DNA of 61,495 nt from Phycisphaeraceae bacterium (GTDB lineage: Bacteria > Planctomycetota > Phycisphaerae > Phycisphaerales > Phycisphaeraceae), in assembly GCA_028284155.1 (NCBI GenBank), contig JANQSF010000030.1, forward strand, positions 1 to 61,495. Direction: 5' to 3'. Each line of letters begins with the position of its first letter. Within the stretch, counting starts at the first letter, position 1. The translations under genes were made by a program, and so were the position numbers. The notes under the pieces were generated by a model, which was not told the DNA's origin, ran no database searches, and worked only from the letters and a program-made list of their open reading frames with translations. Positions 17,589-26,707 of the stretch are shown here, piece by piece.

Positions 17589-20500
17589 TCACGACGTCTC
17601 AACAAACTTGAATTTGTCGATCTTCGTGCCGTCTTCACGGATCTTGATCTTCATCGTGTGCCAGCCGGCATCAAAGTCGAAGGTGACGGGCACCTGTTGC
17701 ATGCCGTCGGACGCAGACTGCCAGACCCAGGCATGGCCGGTCACGTCGAAGTGCCATTCGATCCATTCGCCGTCGTCGACCTTCAGCCAGACAGAATTCT
17801 TGGAACCCGACACCGCCTTAACCAAGGCCTGTAGTTCGTACTCGGCGGCGTGCGTAACCTCGAAGTTGTATTTGACGTAGTCTCCACGTCCCGGGCCGTT
17901 GTAATGGTCGCCACCGGTGCCGACGATATACTCGCCGCCCGATGCGCTGGAGCTGCGCTTGGTCAGCCAACTGGAACTGGCGCGGTGGTAGTCCTCCGCC
18001 TCGAACATGATCATCGCCGGGTCGTGAATCCCTAGGCCAAAGTCGACAGTGTTGTTCACCTCGCCGGCCTCGAGCGTGATCGTGCCGGTCACGCCCGTGT
18101 TCGGGTCGGCGTCGCTGTCGGTCCCGTCGTTGCCACCCTGGTCTTGCGGCGACAGGTCGAAACCTTCTGGCTCGACGACTTTCAGCTTGTACGCTCCGGC
18201 GGCGAGGCCAGTGAACTCGTATTCGCCGTTCTCGTTGGTTACGGTCTGGCCAATCACCTGGTCCGACGTGTCCAGCAGCTTGACGGTGACGCCGGCGATG
18301 CCCGGCTCATCCGCGTCCTGCTTGCCGTCCTTGTCAAGGTCCTTCCACACGAGATCGCCGATGGCGCCGGTGGCCGGCGCGATCGGATTCGTGTAGTGGC
18401 TCATGTCGCTGTCATTCGCGCCGGGGACGTCTACCGTGCCCTTGTTGGCATAGAGGCCCTGCTCGGTCTTCTGGAACTTCACCTTCTCGATCTTGAACTT
18501 GTCGTTCGGCGTGTCGTCTGAAGTCGACGCGGCGATAACCAGGACGTTACCCGCCACACCACCCGCGTTCAGGTCGGCCCAACGAGATGAATCACTGCTT
18601 GTGTTGTTGTCTTCCGTGAAGCCGAGGCTGGTGAGAAGGCCGTCGCTCAGCGTCAGGTGATTGTTGAACGGATCGTTACGGGTCCCGATCCAGGCGGTCA
18701 GGTCGCTGTCTTCATTGACGAATCCGAGGAAGGCCTCATCGATTACGACTGTTTCGGAGAACTCGAACAGCACATAGTTGTCGCGACCGATGTTGTCGAC
18801 GGTGTGGCTGTTACCGCTGCCGTCGCCTTCGCTGCTGTCCGTCACGCCGAGGCCACCGCCGAAAATGCCCAGCCAAGCTTCTGACCAATCGCCAGAGGTC
18901 TCATCACGGCTGAAGGCGCTGGCGTTAACCGATACGCCTCCGGCGTCGAACGTGCGGATGTTGCCGTCCGGGCCGTCCAAGGAGCTGCTACCGTCAAAGT
19001 GCACCGTGATGGCCGAACCGGTCGCACCACCCGGCAGCGCCTGCGCCGTGCCAAACGCTTCGTATGTCCACACTTCATTCGGCGACAGGATGCCGTCTCC
19101 GCCGACATCACTTGAAGCGACCAGCACCGGCGTAATGTCGTCCGATGTATCACCCGGAGTGCCGTTGTCGTCCACGACCTCGACGTCCACTTCTGCGAAG
19201 GGCACGTCGCCGGTGTTTGTGACTTCGTACGTCCAAGTGATGTCGTCGCCCGGCGCGAGCTCCACAGCCTCGCCTGGCGTGTCCGCGTCGACGCCGTTGG
19301 TCTTCTTCTCGATGCTGATGTCGGGGTTCGTGTCTTCGGGGTTGCAGTAGTGGCTCAGATCACTATCCGTTGCACCGGGCACGGTCACAACTGCGTAGTT
19401 CTCGTAGCAGTCATCCACAGTCGTCTTGACTTTGAGCTTGCGGACCTTGAATCGGTCCTCTGGCGTCGGGTCGTCGAGCGACGCGGCGACCACCAGGATG
19501 TTGCCCGACACCTCGTTCGCGTTGATGTTCGCCCATCGGGATGACGAACTGCCCGTGTTGTTCACTTCCACCCACGGCGTACTCAAGAGGAAGGAGTCGC
19601 TAAGAGTGATGTGATCGTTAAAGGGGTCACTGGTGGTGGCGATCCAAGCGGACATGTCACTGTCGTTGACGACTGAGTCGAGGAACACCCGGTCGACAAC
19701 AACCGATTCGGAGAATTCAAAGAGTACGAAGTTGTACTGACCCACGTTGTCCACACGGTGAAGGCCGTTACCGCCATTGCCCTCCGTGGAGTCGGTCACG
19801 CCCAGGCCGCTGGAGAAGCTGCCAAGGAACGCATCGGACCAGTCGCCTTCGAGACTACGACTGAAAGCGCTCGCGTTAACAGAGACACCGTTCGCGGTGA
19901 ATGTGCGGATGTTGCCGTCCGGCCCGTCCAATCCGCTATTGCCGGAGAAGACAAACTGGAATATGTCGCCGGGTACGGTGAGATCCTCGGCGACACCGGT
20001 AGCTGTGAACGTCCACTGTTCGCCGGGCGAGAGAATCAGGTCGCCGCCCACGTCCGACGCACCATCCAGCACGATGTCACCGGAGGTCGTGCTGAAATCG
20101 TCGCTTGAGTCGCCCGGCGTGCCGGCGTCGTCAACGATCACGACCTCTGACTCGGAGAACGGCACGTCACCAGTGTTGGTGACGATATAGGTCCACGTGA
20201 CCGTGCTGCCGGCCGGAATCTCCGGAGCGTCGGCCTCGTCGTCGGCGTCCACGCCGTTCGTCAGTTTCTCGATGTCGATGCCCGGGTTAGGTGTTTCGAG
20301 GCAGATGTAAGCCGGATCCTCGTCCGTAGCGCCCATGGCGTCAACGGTCACGTTGTTGACGAAGCAACCGTCTTCGGCCGGCCTGAACACGACCTCACTC
20401 ACCGCGCCGCTGCTGGGGAACGTCACGACCATCTGCGACACGCCTTCGGTGTCTGTCACGATCTCCTGAAAACTGCCATCGCCGAGGTCGGCCATGGTGA

Positions 20501-22952
20501 AAGTGCCGAGCAGGGTGCTGCCGCTGTCGAACAACTCGATCGTGCCGCCGGGCTCCTGGTCGATGTCCAGGATGCCGACCGAGTCGATCGTGACCGGCTC
20601 GTCCCAATCGAAAATGATCTGCCCACCGCCCGCGTCGTCGTCGGGATCGCTCGAGTCACCGTCCTCGGAAATGATCAGGACATTGCCCAGCGCAACATTG
20701 TTCGTCGGATGCGAACTTGGCGTAGCCAAATCAGTATCGCCACCCGTCGGGTTGGCTGTATCAAAGATCATTAGCGGCTGCGGCCCCGGATTGTCCGTCG
20801 AAATCGTCAGGCCGTAAGCCGCATACTCGTCGTCAATAACCGTACCGGCCGACAGGCCGTTGCCCACGCCGTCGGTTTCAAAGTCGATTGTGATCGGCGC
20901 GCCGGAGCCGCTCGTCGGCGCCGTCGTCTCGAAGAAGTACCGCCAGACCTCGCCCGGCGAGAGGATCATGTCACCGCCAACGTCGCTGCTGGCATCGAAA
21001 TCAGGCGTGAAGTCGTCACCTGTATCGCCCGGCGTGCCGTTGTCATCAGTCACGATCACATCATCGAAGTCGAAGGGCATGCTGCCCGTGTTCTCGACAA
21101 AGAACTCATACGTGATGGGCTGACCCGGCGCGACAATGACGGCCGAAGCCTCGTCGTCCGCGTCTTCACCCTCGACATGTTTTTCGATGTCGATGCCCTT
21201 CTGAACGAACCCCGCGTCCAGCGTCAGGTTCACTTCGCCCGACGCCAGGGTCACGATCTGCGTCATCCCGTTACCCGGGTCCGCGTCGCTGTCCAACGCG
21301 TCGTCACCGCCGGCGTCCTGCGTCGTGAACTCAAACCCAGCCGGCAGGTCGCTGAACGTGACCTTGTACTCTTCCCCAGGGTTCAGGTCGTCGAACAAGT
21401 AAAGCCCATCGACATCCGTCGTCGTCGTCTCCGTCGTGTCGTCGGCCGTGCCGATGATGCCATCAGGGCCACCGCCCGTCAGCGTCACCGTCACACCCTC
21501 GACGCCCGGCTCGTTGGCGTCCTGGATGCCGTCGCCGTTCAGGTCTTCCCAGACGTAGTCGCCAAGCGCAGCCGTCTGGAGAATGCCCGCGTCCAGCGTC
21601 AGGTTCGATTCGTTCGGGAGCAGCGTGACGATCTGCGTCATCCCGTTGGACGGGTCCACGTCACTGTCGATCTCGTCACTGGCCGGGTTGTCCACGTCCT
21701 GTGTCGTGAATTCAAAGCCCACAGGCAAGTCAAACGTGACCTTGTATTCTTCACCCGAATTCAGATCGACGAACAGGTAGAGACCGTCACCCGAAGTGAC
21801 AGCTATCGCCGTCGTATCGTCGCCACCCGTACCAATCACGCCATCGGGGCCGCCGCCTGTCAGCGTCACCGTCACACCGTTCACGCCGGGCTCGCCGTCG
21901 TCCTGCAGGCCGTTGCCGTTCAGGTCGTGCCAGAGCCGGTCACCCAACTCGGCGTTGTCGCCGCCCGTGCCAATCTCCTTGATCAGCCCTGCGTCCAGCG
22001 TCAGATTGCTGTCGCCCGCCTCCAGCGTCACCACCTGCGTCATGCCAGAGACCGGATCCGCATCGCTGTCCAACGCGTCGTCGAGACCTTGATCCTGTAG
22101 GGTAAACTCAAACCCGTCCGGCAACTCAAACTGAACCGAGTAGTCTCCGGGCGGCAGGAAGTCGAAGAGGTAGAGGCCGTCGGCGTCGGTTGTCGTCGTA
22201 TCGATGATGTTGCCATCGCCGTCCTTCAGATTGACTGTCACACCCTCGACGCCCGGCTCGTTGGCGTCCTGGATACCGTCACCGTTCAGGTCTTCCCAGA
22301 CGTAGTCGCCAAGTTGGGCGGGGATCAAACCGCCGAGATTACCCTTCGCGTCACCTCCAAAATTCTCTAGGAAGCTGCCCGCAAACGAGGATGACTCACT
22401 CACGAGGTTTACACCGACGAGCTGACCGCCATAGAACCCCGCGTCCGTGTACAGCAAGCCGCCGGTCGGTTCGAACACGAACTCATACGAGTCCGTCACT
22501 AGCGAATCATCAAAGCTATTGAAAGAGACGAGTTCACCGGTCAGCAGTGTCCCCGAGAATGCCGGTTGACCTAGCACCGTGACGTCACCAGAAACAACCA
22601 GGTCGTCACCGGGCAACGATGTGGCGGCGCCTGAATCATCCACTGCGATGCTGATGAGGAAGTCGCCAAACGTAATCGGAGTGGGTGGAGGCTGCAGTAT
22701 TGACAGCGCGTCCGCGTCAACATCGAACGCATCTGTCGTAGCGTCATAAGTCATGACGCCATCGTTATTGAACGCAATCAATGGAAGCTGCAGCGGCAGC
22801 CCTGCGGACAGAAGCGTCCGGTGTTCGAGATGTTCCAAGGCGAATCGGTCGTTGCGGCGCCCCCGCACTCCCTTCCTCATACGGGACAGTAACCCGGATT
22901 TCCTGAAGGCACTCCGGGGCCACGCCAATGCCGCATCAACCAGCCTGTTCAT
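17589..22952 (-). CDS. Giant cell-surface protein: LEPR-XLL-like start, SdrD-B repeats, DUF11-like repeats with inserts, CBM6-like C-terminus
   Basis: A 1787-residue acidic protein. The ATG has AGAGGAG 7 bases upstream. Residues 26-50 are basic and end in LEHLEHRTLLSA, matching the LEPR-XLL element seen at the N-terminus of planctomycete surface proteins in place of a classical signal. Residues 57-195 resemble the body of the adjacent PEP-CTERM-like protein. SdrD-B-like domains lie at about 215-323, 336-455, 464-581 and 1530-1641, each with D-L-N-G-D-G-x-Q-D Ca-binding-type loops. Three DUF11/DUF7507-like units start at about 587, 891 and 1212 (IEK...NG/GEDAD), and each is interrupted by an inserted domain (about 685-860, 996-1178, 1314-1496). 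Residues 1647-1785 (FEAEDYH...) look like a CBM6/35-type carbohydrate-binding module. No C-terminal anchor is seen. It is likely an extracellular matrix or adhesion protein. Confidence 0.8.
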   Translation of the reverse strand: MNRLVDAALAWPRSAFRKSGLLSRMRKGVRGRRNDRFALEHLEHRTLLSAGLPLQLPLIAFNNDGVMTYDATTDAFDVDADALSILQPPPTPITFGDFLISIAVDDSGAATSLPGDDLVVSGDVTVLGQPAFSGTLLTGELVSFNSFDDSLVTDSYEFVFEPTGGLLYTDAGFYGGQLVGVNLVSESSSFAGSFLENFGGDAKGNLGGLIPAQLGDYVWEDLNGDGIQDANEPGVEGVTVNLKDGDGNIIDTTTTDADGLYLFDFLPPGDYSVQFELPDGFEFTLQDQGLDDALDSDADPVSGMTQVVTLEAGDSNLTLDAGLIKEIGTGGDNAELGDRLWHDLNGNGLQDDGEPGVNGVTVTLTGGGPDGVIGTGGDDTTAIAVTSGDGLYLFVDLNSGEEYKVTFDLPVGFEFTTQDVDNPASDEIDSDVDPSNGMTQIVTLLPNESNLTLDAGILQTAALGDYVWEDLNGDGIQDANEPGVEGVTVTLTGGGPDGIIGTADDTTETTTTDVDGLYLFDDLNPGEEYKVTFSDLPAGFEFTTQDAGGDDALDSDADPGNGMTQIVTLASGEVNLTLDAGFVQKGIDIEKHVEGEDADDEASAVIVAPGQPITYEFFVENTGSMPFDFDDVIVTDDNGTPGDTGDDFTPDFDASSDVGGDMILSPGEVWRYFFETTAPTSGSGAPITIDFETDGVGNGLSAGTVIDDEYAAYGLTISTDNPGPQPLMIFDTANPTGGDTDLATPSSHPTNNVALGNVLIISEDGDSSDPDDDAGGGQIIFDWDEPVTIDSVGILDIDQEPGGTIELFDSGSTLLGTFTMADLGDGSFQEIVTDTEGVSQMVVTFPSSGAVSEVVFRPAEDGCFVNNVTVDAMGATDEDPAYICLETPNPGIDIEKLTNGVDADDEADAPEIPAGSTVTWTYIVTNTGDVPFSESEVVIVDDAGTPGDSSDDFSTTSGDIVLDGASDVGGDLILSPGEQWTFTATGVAEDLTVPGDIFQFVFSGNSGLDGPDGNIRTFTANGVSVNASAFSRSLEGDWSDAFLGSFSSGLGVTDSTEGNGGNGLHRVDNVGQYNFVLFEFSESVVVDRVFLDSVVNDSDMSAWIATTSDPFNDHITLSDSFLLSTPWVEVNNTGSSSSRWANINANEVSGNILVVAASLDDPTPEDRFKVRKLKVKTTVDDCYENYAVVTVPGATDSDLSHYCNPEDTNPDISIEKKTNGVDADTPGEAVELAPGDDITWTYEVTNTGDVPFAEVDVEVVDDNGTPGDTSDDITPVLVASSDVGGDGILSPNEVWTYEAFGTAQALPGGATGSAITVHFDGSSSLDGPDGNIRTFDAGGVSVNASAFSRDETSGDWSEAWLGIFGGGLGVTDSSEGDGSGNSHTVDNIGRDNYVLFEFSETVVIDEAFLGFVNEDSDLTAWIGTRNDPFNNHLTLSDGLLTSLGFTEDNNTSSDSSRWADLNAGGVAGNVLVIAASTSDDTPNDKFKIEKVKFQKTEQGLYANKGTVDVPGANDSDMSHYTNPIAPATGAIGDLVWKDLDKDGKQDADEPGIAGVTVKLLDTSDQVIGQTVTNENGEYEFTGLAAGAYKLKVVEPEGFDLSPQDQGGNDGTDSDADPNTGVTGTITLEAGEVNNTVDFGLGIHDPAMIMFEAEDYHRASSSWLTKRSSSASGGEYIVGTGGDHYNGPGRGDYVKYNFEVTHAAEYELQALVKAVSGSKNSVWLKVDDGEWIEWHFDVTGHAWVWQSASDGMQQVPVTFDFDAGWHTMKIKIREDGTKIDKFKFVETS
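21492..22313 (-). repeat. 75-bp near-identical direct repeats encoding SdrD-B domain starts
   Basis: Bases 21492-21566 and 22239-22313 are identical except at two positions. Both encode the start of an SdrD-B unit (GDYVWEDLNGDGIQDANEPG onward). The intervening unit at about 21840-21950 is more diverged. Recent duplication or gene conversion between units one and three is inferred. Confidence 0.7.
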
Positions 22953-23120
22953 CGAACGCTCCTCTCTTATCCCGATTCAACGTAGACGCGAGGTAGTGAC
23001 AAGCAGCCCGTTTGAGCGAACCGATACGGCCAAACGAGCACTCTCCTCCTCAACGCTGCCCCTGGGCGTCCACCGACGCTCCAGGATTGATTCCAGTGGA
23101 CCCCGGATCGACGTTCATGA

Positions 23121-23771
23121 TTATGTCGATGCGCCACGACGACGACGCGGCCGAACAACGCCACCCATGAAAAGAAAACCCAAGCCAAGGCTGGCGGCGG
23201 TTGGGCTGGGAATCGGTGTACCCACATCCGCTGTAGATAAAAACGAGGTACCGGTCGACCAGTCGGCGGTCCAATCGCCTGCAAACCCGGTCCCCCCCAT
23301 AGCGCTGAGAATGATGCCACCCCGCGCTCCAATCCCGCCGTAGAGACTTGCGGCGTCACCGCCTGTCACGCTAAAGAAGAACTCGAGTGGGTTGCCACCA
23401 GCGTCTGGAAAGCCGATTTCGGTCAATGTGCCGGTCAACAACGTTCCGCTGTTGAATCCCTGGCTGGCAATCGTGCCACCGATCGAAATCGATCCACTTG
23501 TCAGTACACCCGCGTCTGTCACCGTGGCGTCTAGATCAAAAGTACCACCAGCAATGGCATCAGCGTCTAGTTCTAATGCGAATCCGTCAGCCGTGAGCGC
23601 GTCCGTGCTGGCATCGTAAGCCACGTCGATGAAACTCGAAAAGGTGTCCGGTGCCGGACGCAGTTCCAAACCCGCACCGCCGTTCAACGGAGCAGCGGTC
23701 GCTGTACCTGAAAGCGGCAAGACAATCAGCAGAGCAAGAACAAATATTTTCTTGGCAAAAAGGGAACTCAT
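23121..23771 (-). CDS. PEP-CTERM-like surface protein
   Basis: A 216-residue protein with a signal peptide (residues 1-27, ending TATAAPLNG). The C-terminus reads PIPSPTAASLGLGFLFMGG then VVRPRRRRG: a Pro-rich motif, a hydrophobic helix and an Arg cluster, as in PEP-CTERM sorting tails cut by exosortase (the usual VPEP is replaced by IPSP). The body (residues 45-175) has YDASTDALTADGFAL, GTLLTGTLTEIGF and LYGGIGARGGIIL. These blocks are echoed in the N-terminal region of the adjacent 1787-residue protein (YDATTDAFDVDADAL, GTLLTGELVSF, FYGGQLVGVNL). The body family has no name I recognise. No exosortase gene is in the window. The gene lies 168 bases upstream of the giant protein gene on the same strand. 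Confidence 0.7.
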   Translation of the reverse strand: MSSLFAKKIFVLALLIVLPLSGTATAAPLNGGAGLELRPAPDTFSSFIDVAYDASTDALTADGFALELDADAIAGGTFDLDATVTDAGVLTSGSISIGGTIASQGFNSGTLLTGTLTEIGFPDAGGNPLEFFFSVTGGDAASLYGGIGARGGIILSAMGGTGFAGDWTADWSTGTSFLSTADVGTPIPSPTAASLGLGFLFMGGVVRPRRRRGAST

Positions 23772-24280
23772 CGTCTTTTCTCTCGCTTAACAAATCGCAG
23801 GCCCACGCGAAGCCCAAATACGATGAAGGCGTCTCGTGACCAATAGCGCTGGTACCGACTCAACCAATTATCTCACCGATCCTATAAACTGACACTCCCC
23901 AAAAAAGGGGGACTTTTGTGTCAAGAGTCCCACCTAATACAGCCAGATCACAGATTGACGGCCCACCTCTCCTAACTCCTTTCTCCGCCAACGTTTGCCG
24001 GCCCACCCGGAATTAAACCCCGGGAAAAAGGCAATTTGTCTTCCTTCACTACCCTCAAAGCCCAAGGATGCTGTCAGGCAGGCGTGCAAAATCGGTATGA
24101 CGTCAAACGAGCGCCAACTGATCGATCCCAAGCTCCGAACCGCGTTGGTCAAGTAGCTGCCTTCTTGAGAAACGATTCGATCGAAGTGCCGCCCTGACAA
24201 TGGTCGTTTCGTCGCCCACTGTAAGTAGACTCAACTGCTTTGTGCTCGGCCTCCTCAATGCAGCCCTCTTCACGCAATCA
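23772..24280. other. Intergenic region with a G/C hairpin
   Basis: 509 bases upstream of the PEP-CTERM-like gene and downstream of the DUF218 gene. GACACTCCCC (23891-23900) pairs with GGGGA (23908-23912) and GTGTC (23918-23922) around an A-rich loop and an internal bulge. It may be a terminator for the DUF218 gene. On the minus strand TTGACA lies just upstream (23923-23928 region), a possible -35 box for the PEP-CTERM-like gene, but no clear -10 is spaced correctly. Short leftward frames at 23934-24200 and 24103-24363 have no recognisable product. Confidence 0.4.
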
Positions 24281-24916
24281 CTAGCTCCAACCACGCAGGT
24301 CGTAGTACAGCAAGCCCACATACTCGTGAATCGCACGTGTTGACTTGAAGAGCGCATCCGCACTCGGCATGTGCATGGCGGAGGTCACCAGGAGCACGCG
24401 CTTGAGTTCGCGATCCTCAATGATCTGCCTGGCATTGACGGCATTCTGACGAGTCGTTCGGCTCTCTGCCTCCTCAATGATGCTTTCACGGCGCACGCCC
24501 CACTCGACCAACAGGTCGACAGCTTCGGGCGGCGAGCCGCAAACAATCACAAGAGGAGCCCGACCGCTCTTGAACAACCGCGCGGCGTGTAAATCCCTAT
24601 CGCTGGCATCCGTGAGATTGGCAAACGACCGCGGCGGCTGGGCCGATCCGACCCCCCCGCCAAGCAGGACGATCGCATCCGCCGCTTCAGCCTCACTCTC
24701 GGGCAACGGCGCGTACCTTGACTCGAGCGAGCCTGTCAACAGACTCGTGCACCATGGACTGGAGAACATGATCAGGATAACGAGGCCAATTGTTGACAGG
24801 GCGGCACCCATGCGGCGTCGGCGACGGAACGTCGCCAGCAAGCCAAACAGCACAAGGACGATTGAGATCGTCAGTGGGCATATCAATTGACCTAGAATGG
24901 TTGTTATCACATGCAT
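24281..24916 (-). CDS. DUF218 (YdcF/SanA/ElyC-like) membrane protein, apparently internally deleted
   Basis: A 211-residue protein. Two N-terminal membrane segments (about 8-28 and 36-56) precede the DUF218 domain: DAIVLLGGGV near 84, SGRAPLVIVCG, EEAESRTTRQNA and LLVTSAMHMP near 180. In the family the MHMP motif is followed by a segment (RA-x-A-L-F...P-T-D-F) and, about 40 residues later, by the TRAIHEYVGLLYYDLRGW-type ending. Here MHMPSADALFKS runs straight into TRAIHEYVGLL, so about 35-40 residues appear to be lost without a frameshift. Family members act in envelope or polysaccharide metabolism. It is divergent from the NAGPA-type gene across 103 bases. Confidence 0.75.
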   Translation of the reverse strand: MHVITTILGQLICPLTISIVLVLFGLLATFRRRRRMGAALSTIGLVILIMFSSPWCTSLLTGSLESRYAPLPESEAEAADAIVLLGGGVGSAQPPRSFANLTDASDRDLHAARLFKSGRAPLVIVCGSPPEAVDLLVEWGVRRESIIEEAESRTTRQNAVNARQIIEDRELKRVLLVTSAMHMPSADALFKSTRAIHEYVGLLYYDLRGWS

Positions 24917-25019
24917 CGATATGAGTCAATTCCAAGACTGGCAATGATATCGGCAACTGTCATTACTTCGAGCGACAAAGGGGCCCGCCGGGGGCCGTAT
25001 CTACCTCCTCCATTCGATC

Positions 25020-26066
25020 ATGATCACGGTAATCTCCCGAAAAATCGGTTTCATGCTGTCGATCATTCTGGCGATGGGCGTGGCTTGGTTTTCACGGCGG
25101 TCGCTTCCGACACCGCTTGTCATTGGCACACCGCTCATGATCGTCATTCTTGCACACTGGTCATTGTTTAGATGGCATTCGCGATGGAGAAGAGTGATCG
25201 GCATCAGTCTTTTACTTGTCGCAGGCTGTCCATTCACCCTCGGCGCCTATCAGGTCGCCTGCCTGTACAGTCCGCATCCCGAGCCGACCTCGGAGAGGTT
25301 GTTCTTGGGTGTCCAGTATATCCGAGAGGTGATTAAGGAACCGCACTCTGCTGTCGTACACATCCTGCGCGTCGACCTGTCAACGGACGGCGTCGAAGTG
25401 TTGGTTACACCGCCTGACGACCCCACGTCCAAGCTTCCACTTCGCAGAAAAACAACCTCGCGGTTCTTACGAGAATACGGCGTCCAAGCCGCTGTCAACG
25501 GATCTAATCACTTTCCCTTTGAGCGTGGCCTAGCTTCCATCCAAGATCGCATTGCCCAGTCGCCCGCAGGGGTCATCGGCGGAGCGGCGTCATCCGGCGT
25601 GCAGTACGGCGAACCGAGCACACACTACCCTATTCTGCACATCGGGCCAGACAATCGGGCAACTATTGAAAAGAACAAACCGCGGCCTTGGCATAATGCG
25701 ATAGCCGGCATCAAACACTTCATCATCGATGGCAAACCCATCCACTTAGGGAAGAATCTGGCGCGGCATCCCACCACGACGGTCGGGATCGACCGAACCG
25801 GGCGGATCTTGTTTCTTGTTGTCGTCGACGGAAGGCAAGCACCGTACAGCATCGGGCTCGACCGGCGCGAGTTGACGCAGCTACTCCAACGTCACGGTGT
25901 CTATAACGCCTTGTCGCTCGACGGCGGCGGTTCGTCAACAATGGTCGTCGAGTCGCCAAATGGCGGAGCGAGAACATTGAATCGGCCTATCAACGCAAAC
26001 ATCCCCGGGTTGCAACGGGCCGTCGGTAATCACTTAGGCATCCGCGCTCGAAGAATTGACGAATAG
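25020..26066 (+). CDS. Phosphodiester glycosidase (NAGPA/DUF2233) family protein
   Basis: A 348-residue protein with membrane segments near residues 8-24, 33-49 and 58-76, then an extracytoplasmic catalytic domain. NAGPA landmarks are AVNGSNHFPF near 160, TTVGIDRTGRILFLVVVDGR near 258 (split as TTVGIDRTGR, ILFLVVVDGR), and NALSLDGGGSSTMVV near 300, the family's signature DGGGSS-type loop. NAGPA domains hydrolyse GlcNAc-1-P-type phosphodiesters; in bacteria they sit in envelope-polysaccharide contexts. The ATG at 25020 lacks a clear Shine-Dalgarno sequence; the next Met (25053) is not better. The gene is followed after 26 bases by the VanZ-like gene. Confidence 0.8.
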   Translation: MITVISRKIGFMLSIILAMGVAWFSRRSLPTPLVIGTPLMIVILAHWSLFRWHSRWRRVIGISLLLVAGCPFTLGAYQVACLYSPHPEPTSERLFLGVQYIREVIKEPHSAVVHILRVDLSTDGVEVLVTPPDDPTSKLPLRRKTTSRFLREYGVQAAVNGSNHFPFERGLASIQDRIAQSPAGVIGGAASSGVQYGEPSTHYPILHIGPDNRATIEKNKPRPWHNAIAGIKHFIIDGKPIHLGKNLARHPTTTVGIDRTGRILFLVVVDGRQAPYSIGLDRRELTQLLQRHGVYNALSLDGGGSSTMVVESPNGGARTLNRPINANIPGLQRAVGNHLGIRARRIDE

Positions 26067-26092
26067 CATGAGCCCTAACCCTCTGTGGCCCA

Positions 26093-26602
26093 ATGAATCT
26101 GCACAACGCAAGCAATCCCGTTACTGACAGCCTTCCGTTGGTCGTTCGGCTTTCTCGTTGGACTCTGCTCGTCGGCGCGCCCATCGCGGCTTTCCTCCTT
26201 TTCAGAGCCGGGATGGGCCGCTATCTTCGGCTCTACGGTGACCCACTTGTCCCAGATTGGCTTCACCCAATCCGCGCTGACGACGTAACGCACTTCGTCG
26301 GCGCATTTATGCTCACGATCTTGCTGGCCATGGCATGGCCTTTGGGCCGCCGTCGCCAAGCGTTGGGAGCGGCACTGGCCGTCCTGTTCGTTGCCGCACT
26401 TGGACCGTTGATTGAATGGGCCCAACAGCTCTTGGGGCGGGGCGCAGAGGTGGGAGATTTCCTTTCGCACGAAGTTGGCGTGGTCGCTGCAACACTGGGG
26501 CTGCTGATCTGTCGCGCCAAGGTGAACCAACAGCAAGGGACACGACGCGATCCGAATGATCCGTTGGCAGAAAAAGGCACTGGCAATGCCATAGACCGTT
26601 AG
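26093..26602 (+). CDS. VanZ-like family membrane protein
   Basis: A 169-residue protein with about four membrane segments (residues 22-40, 67-85, 93-108, 128-145). VanZ-like family residues are DDVTHFVGAFMLT near 63 and the segment EWAQQLLGRGAEVGDFLSHEVG near 111 (E-x-x-Q then R-x-x-x-x-x-D), which is the best family signature. The biochemical role of VanZ-like proteins outside teicoplanin resistance is unknown. They frequently occur beside exopolysaccharide and exosortase genes. It probably forms an operon with the NAGPA-type gene and converges on the TPR gene. Confidence 0.75.
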   Translation: MNLHNASNPVTDSLPLVVRLSRWTLLVGAPIAAFLLFRAGMGRYLRLYGDPLVPDWLHPIRADDVTHFVGAFMLTILLAMAWPLGRRRQALGAALAVLFVAALGPLIEWAQQLLGRGAEVGDFLSHEVGVVAATLGLLICRAKVNQQQGTRRDPNDPLAEKGTGNAIDR

Positions 26603-26647
26603 CGCCTCAGTGCCGTCACGCGTGAGACGGTTCAAGCAGTGCGCAAC

Positions 26648-26671
26648 AAAAAACCCAGCCGAGAAACTGGG
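26648..26671 (-). terminator. Rho-independent terminator of the TPR gene
   Basis: On the minus strand CCCAG-TTTCTCGG-CTGGG is followed directly by TTTTTT. The stem is short (5 bp) but the U tract is perfect. It lies 37 bases after the stop of the leftward TPR gene. A palindrome TCACGCGTGA sits nearby at about 26615-26624. Confidence 0.65.
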
Positions 26672-26707
26672 AGGTCACAAAATCAACTTGATCGTAAGAC
26701 TCTCACG

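Noticed and set aside
18400..22400. Repeats in the giant gene as a CRISPR array or satellite
   Set aside because: They are codon-phased repeats of coding domains with variable length and no unique short spacers.
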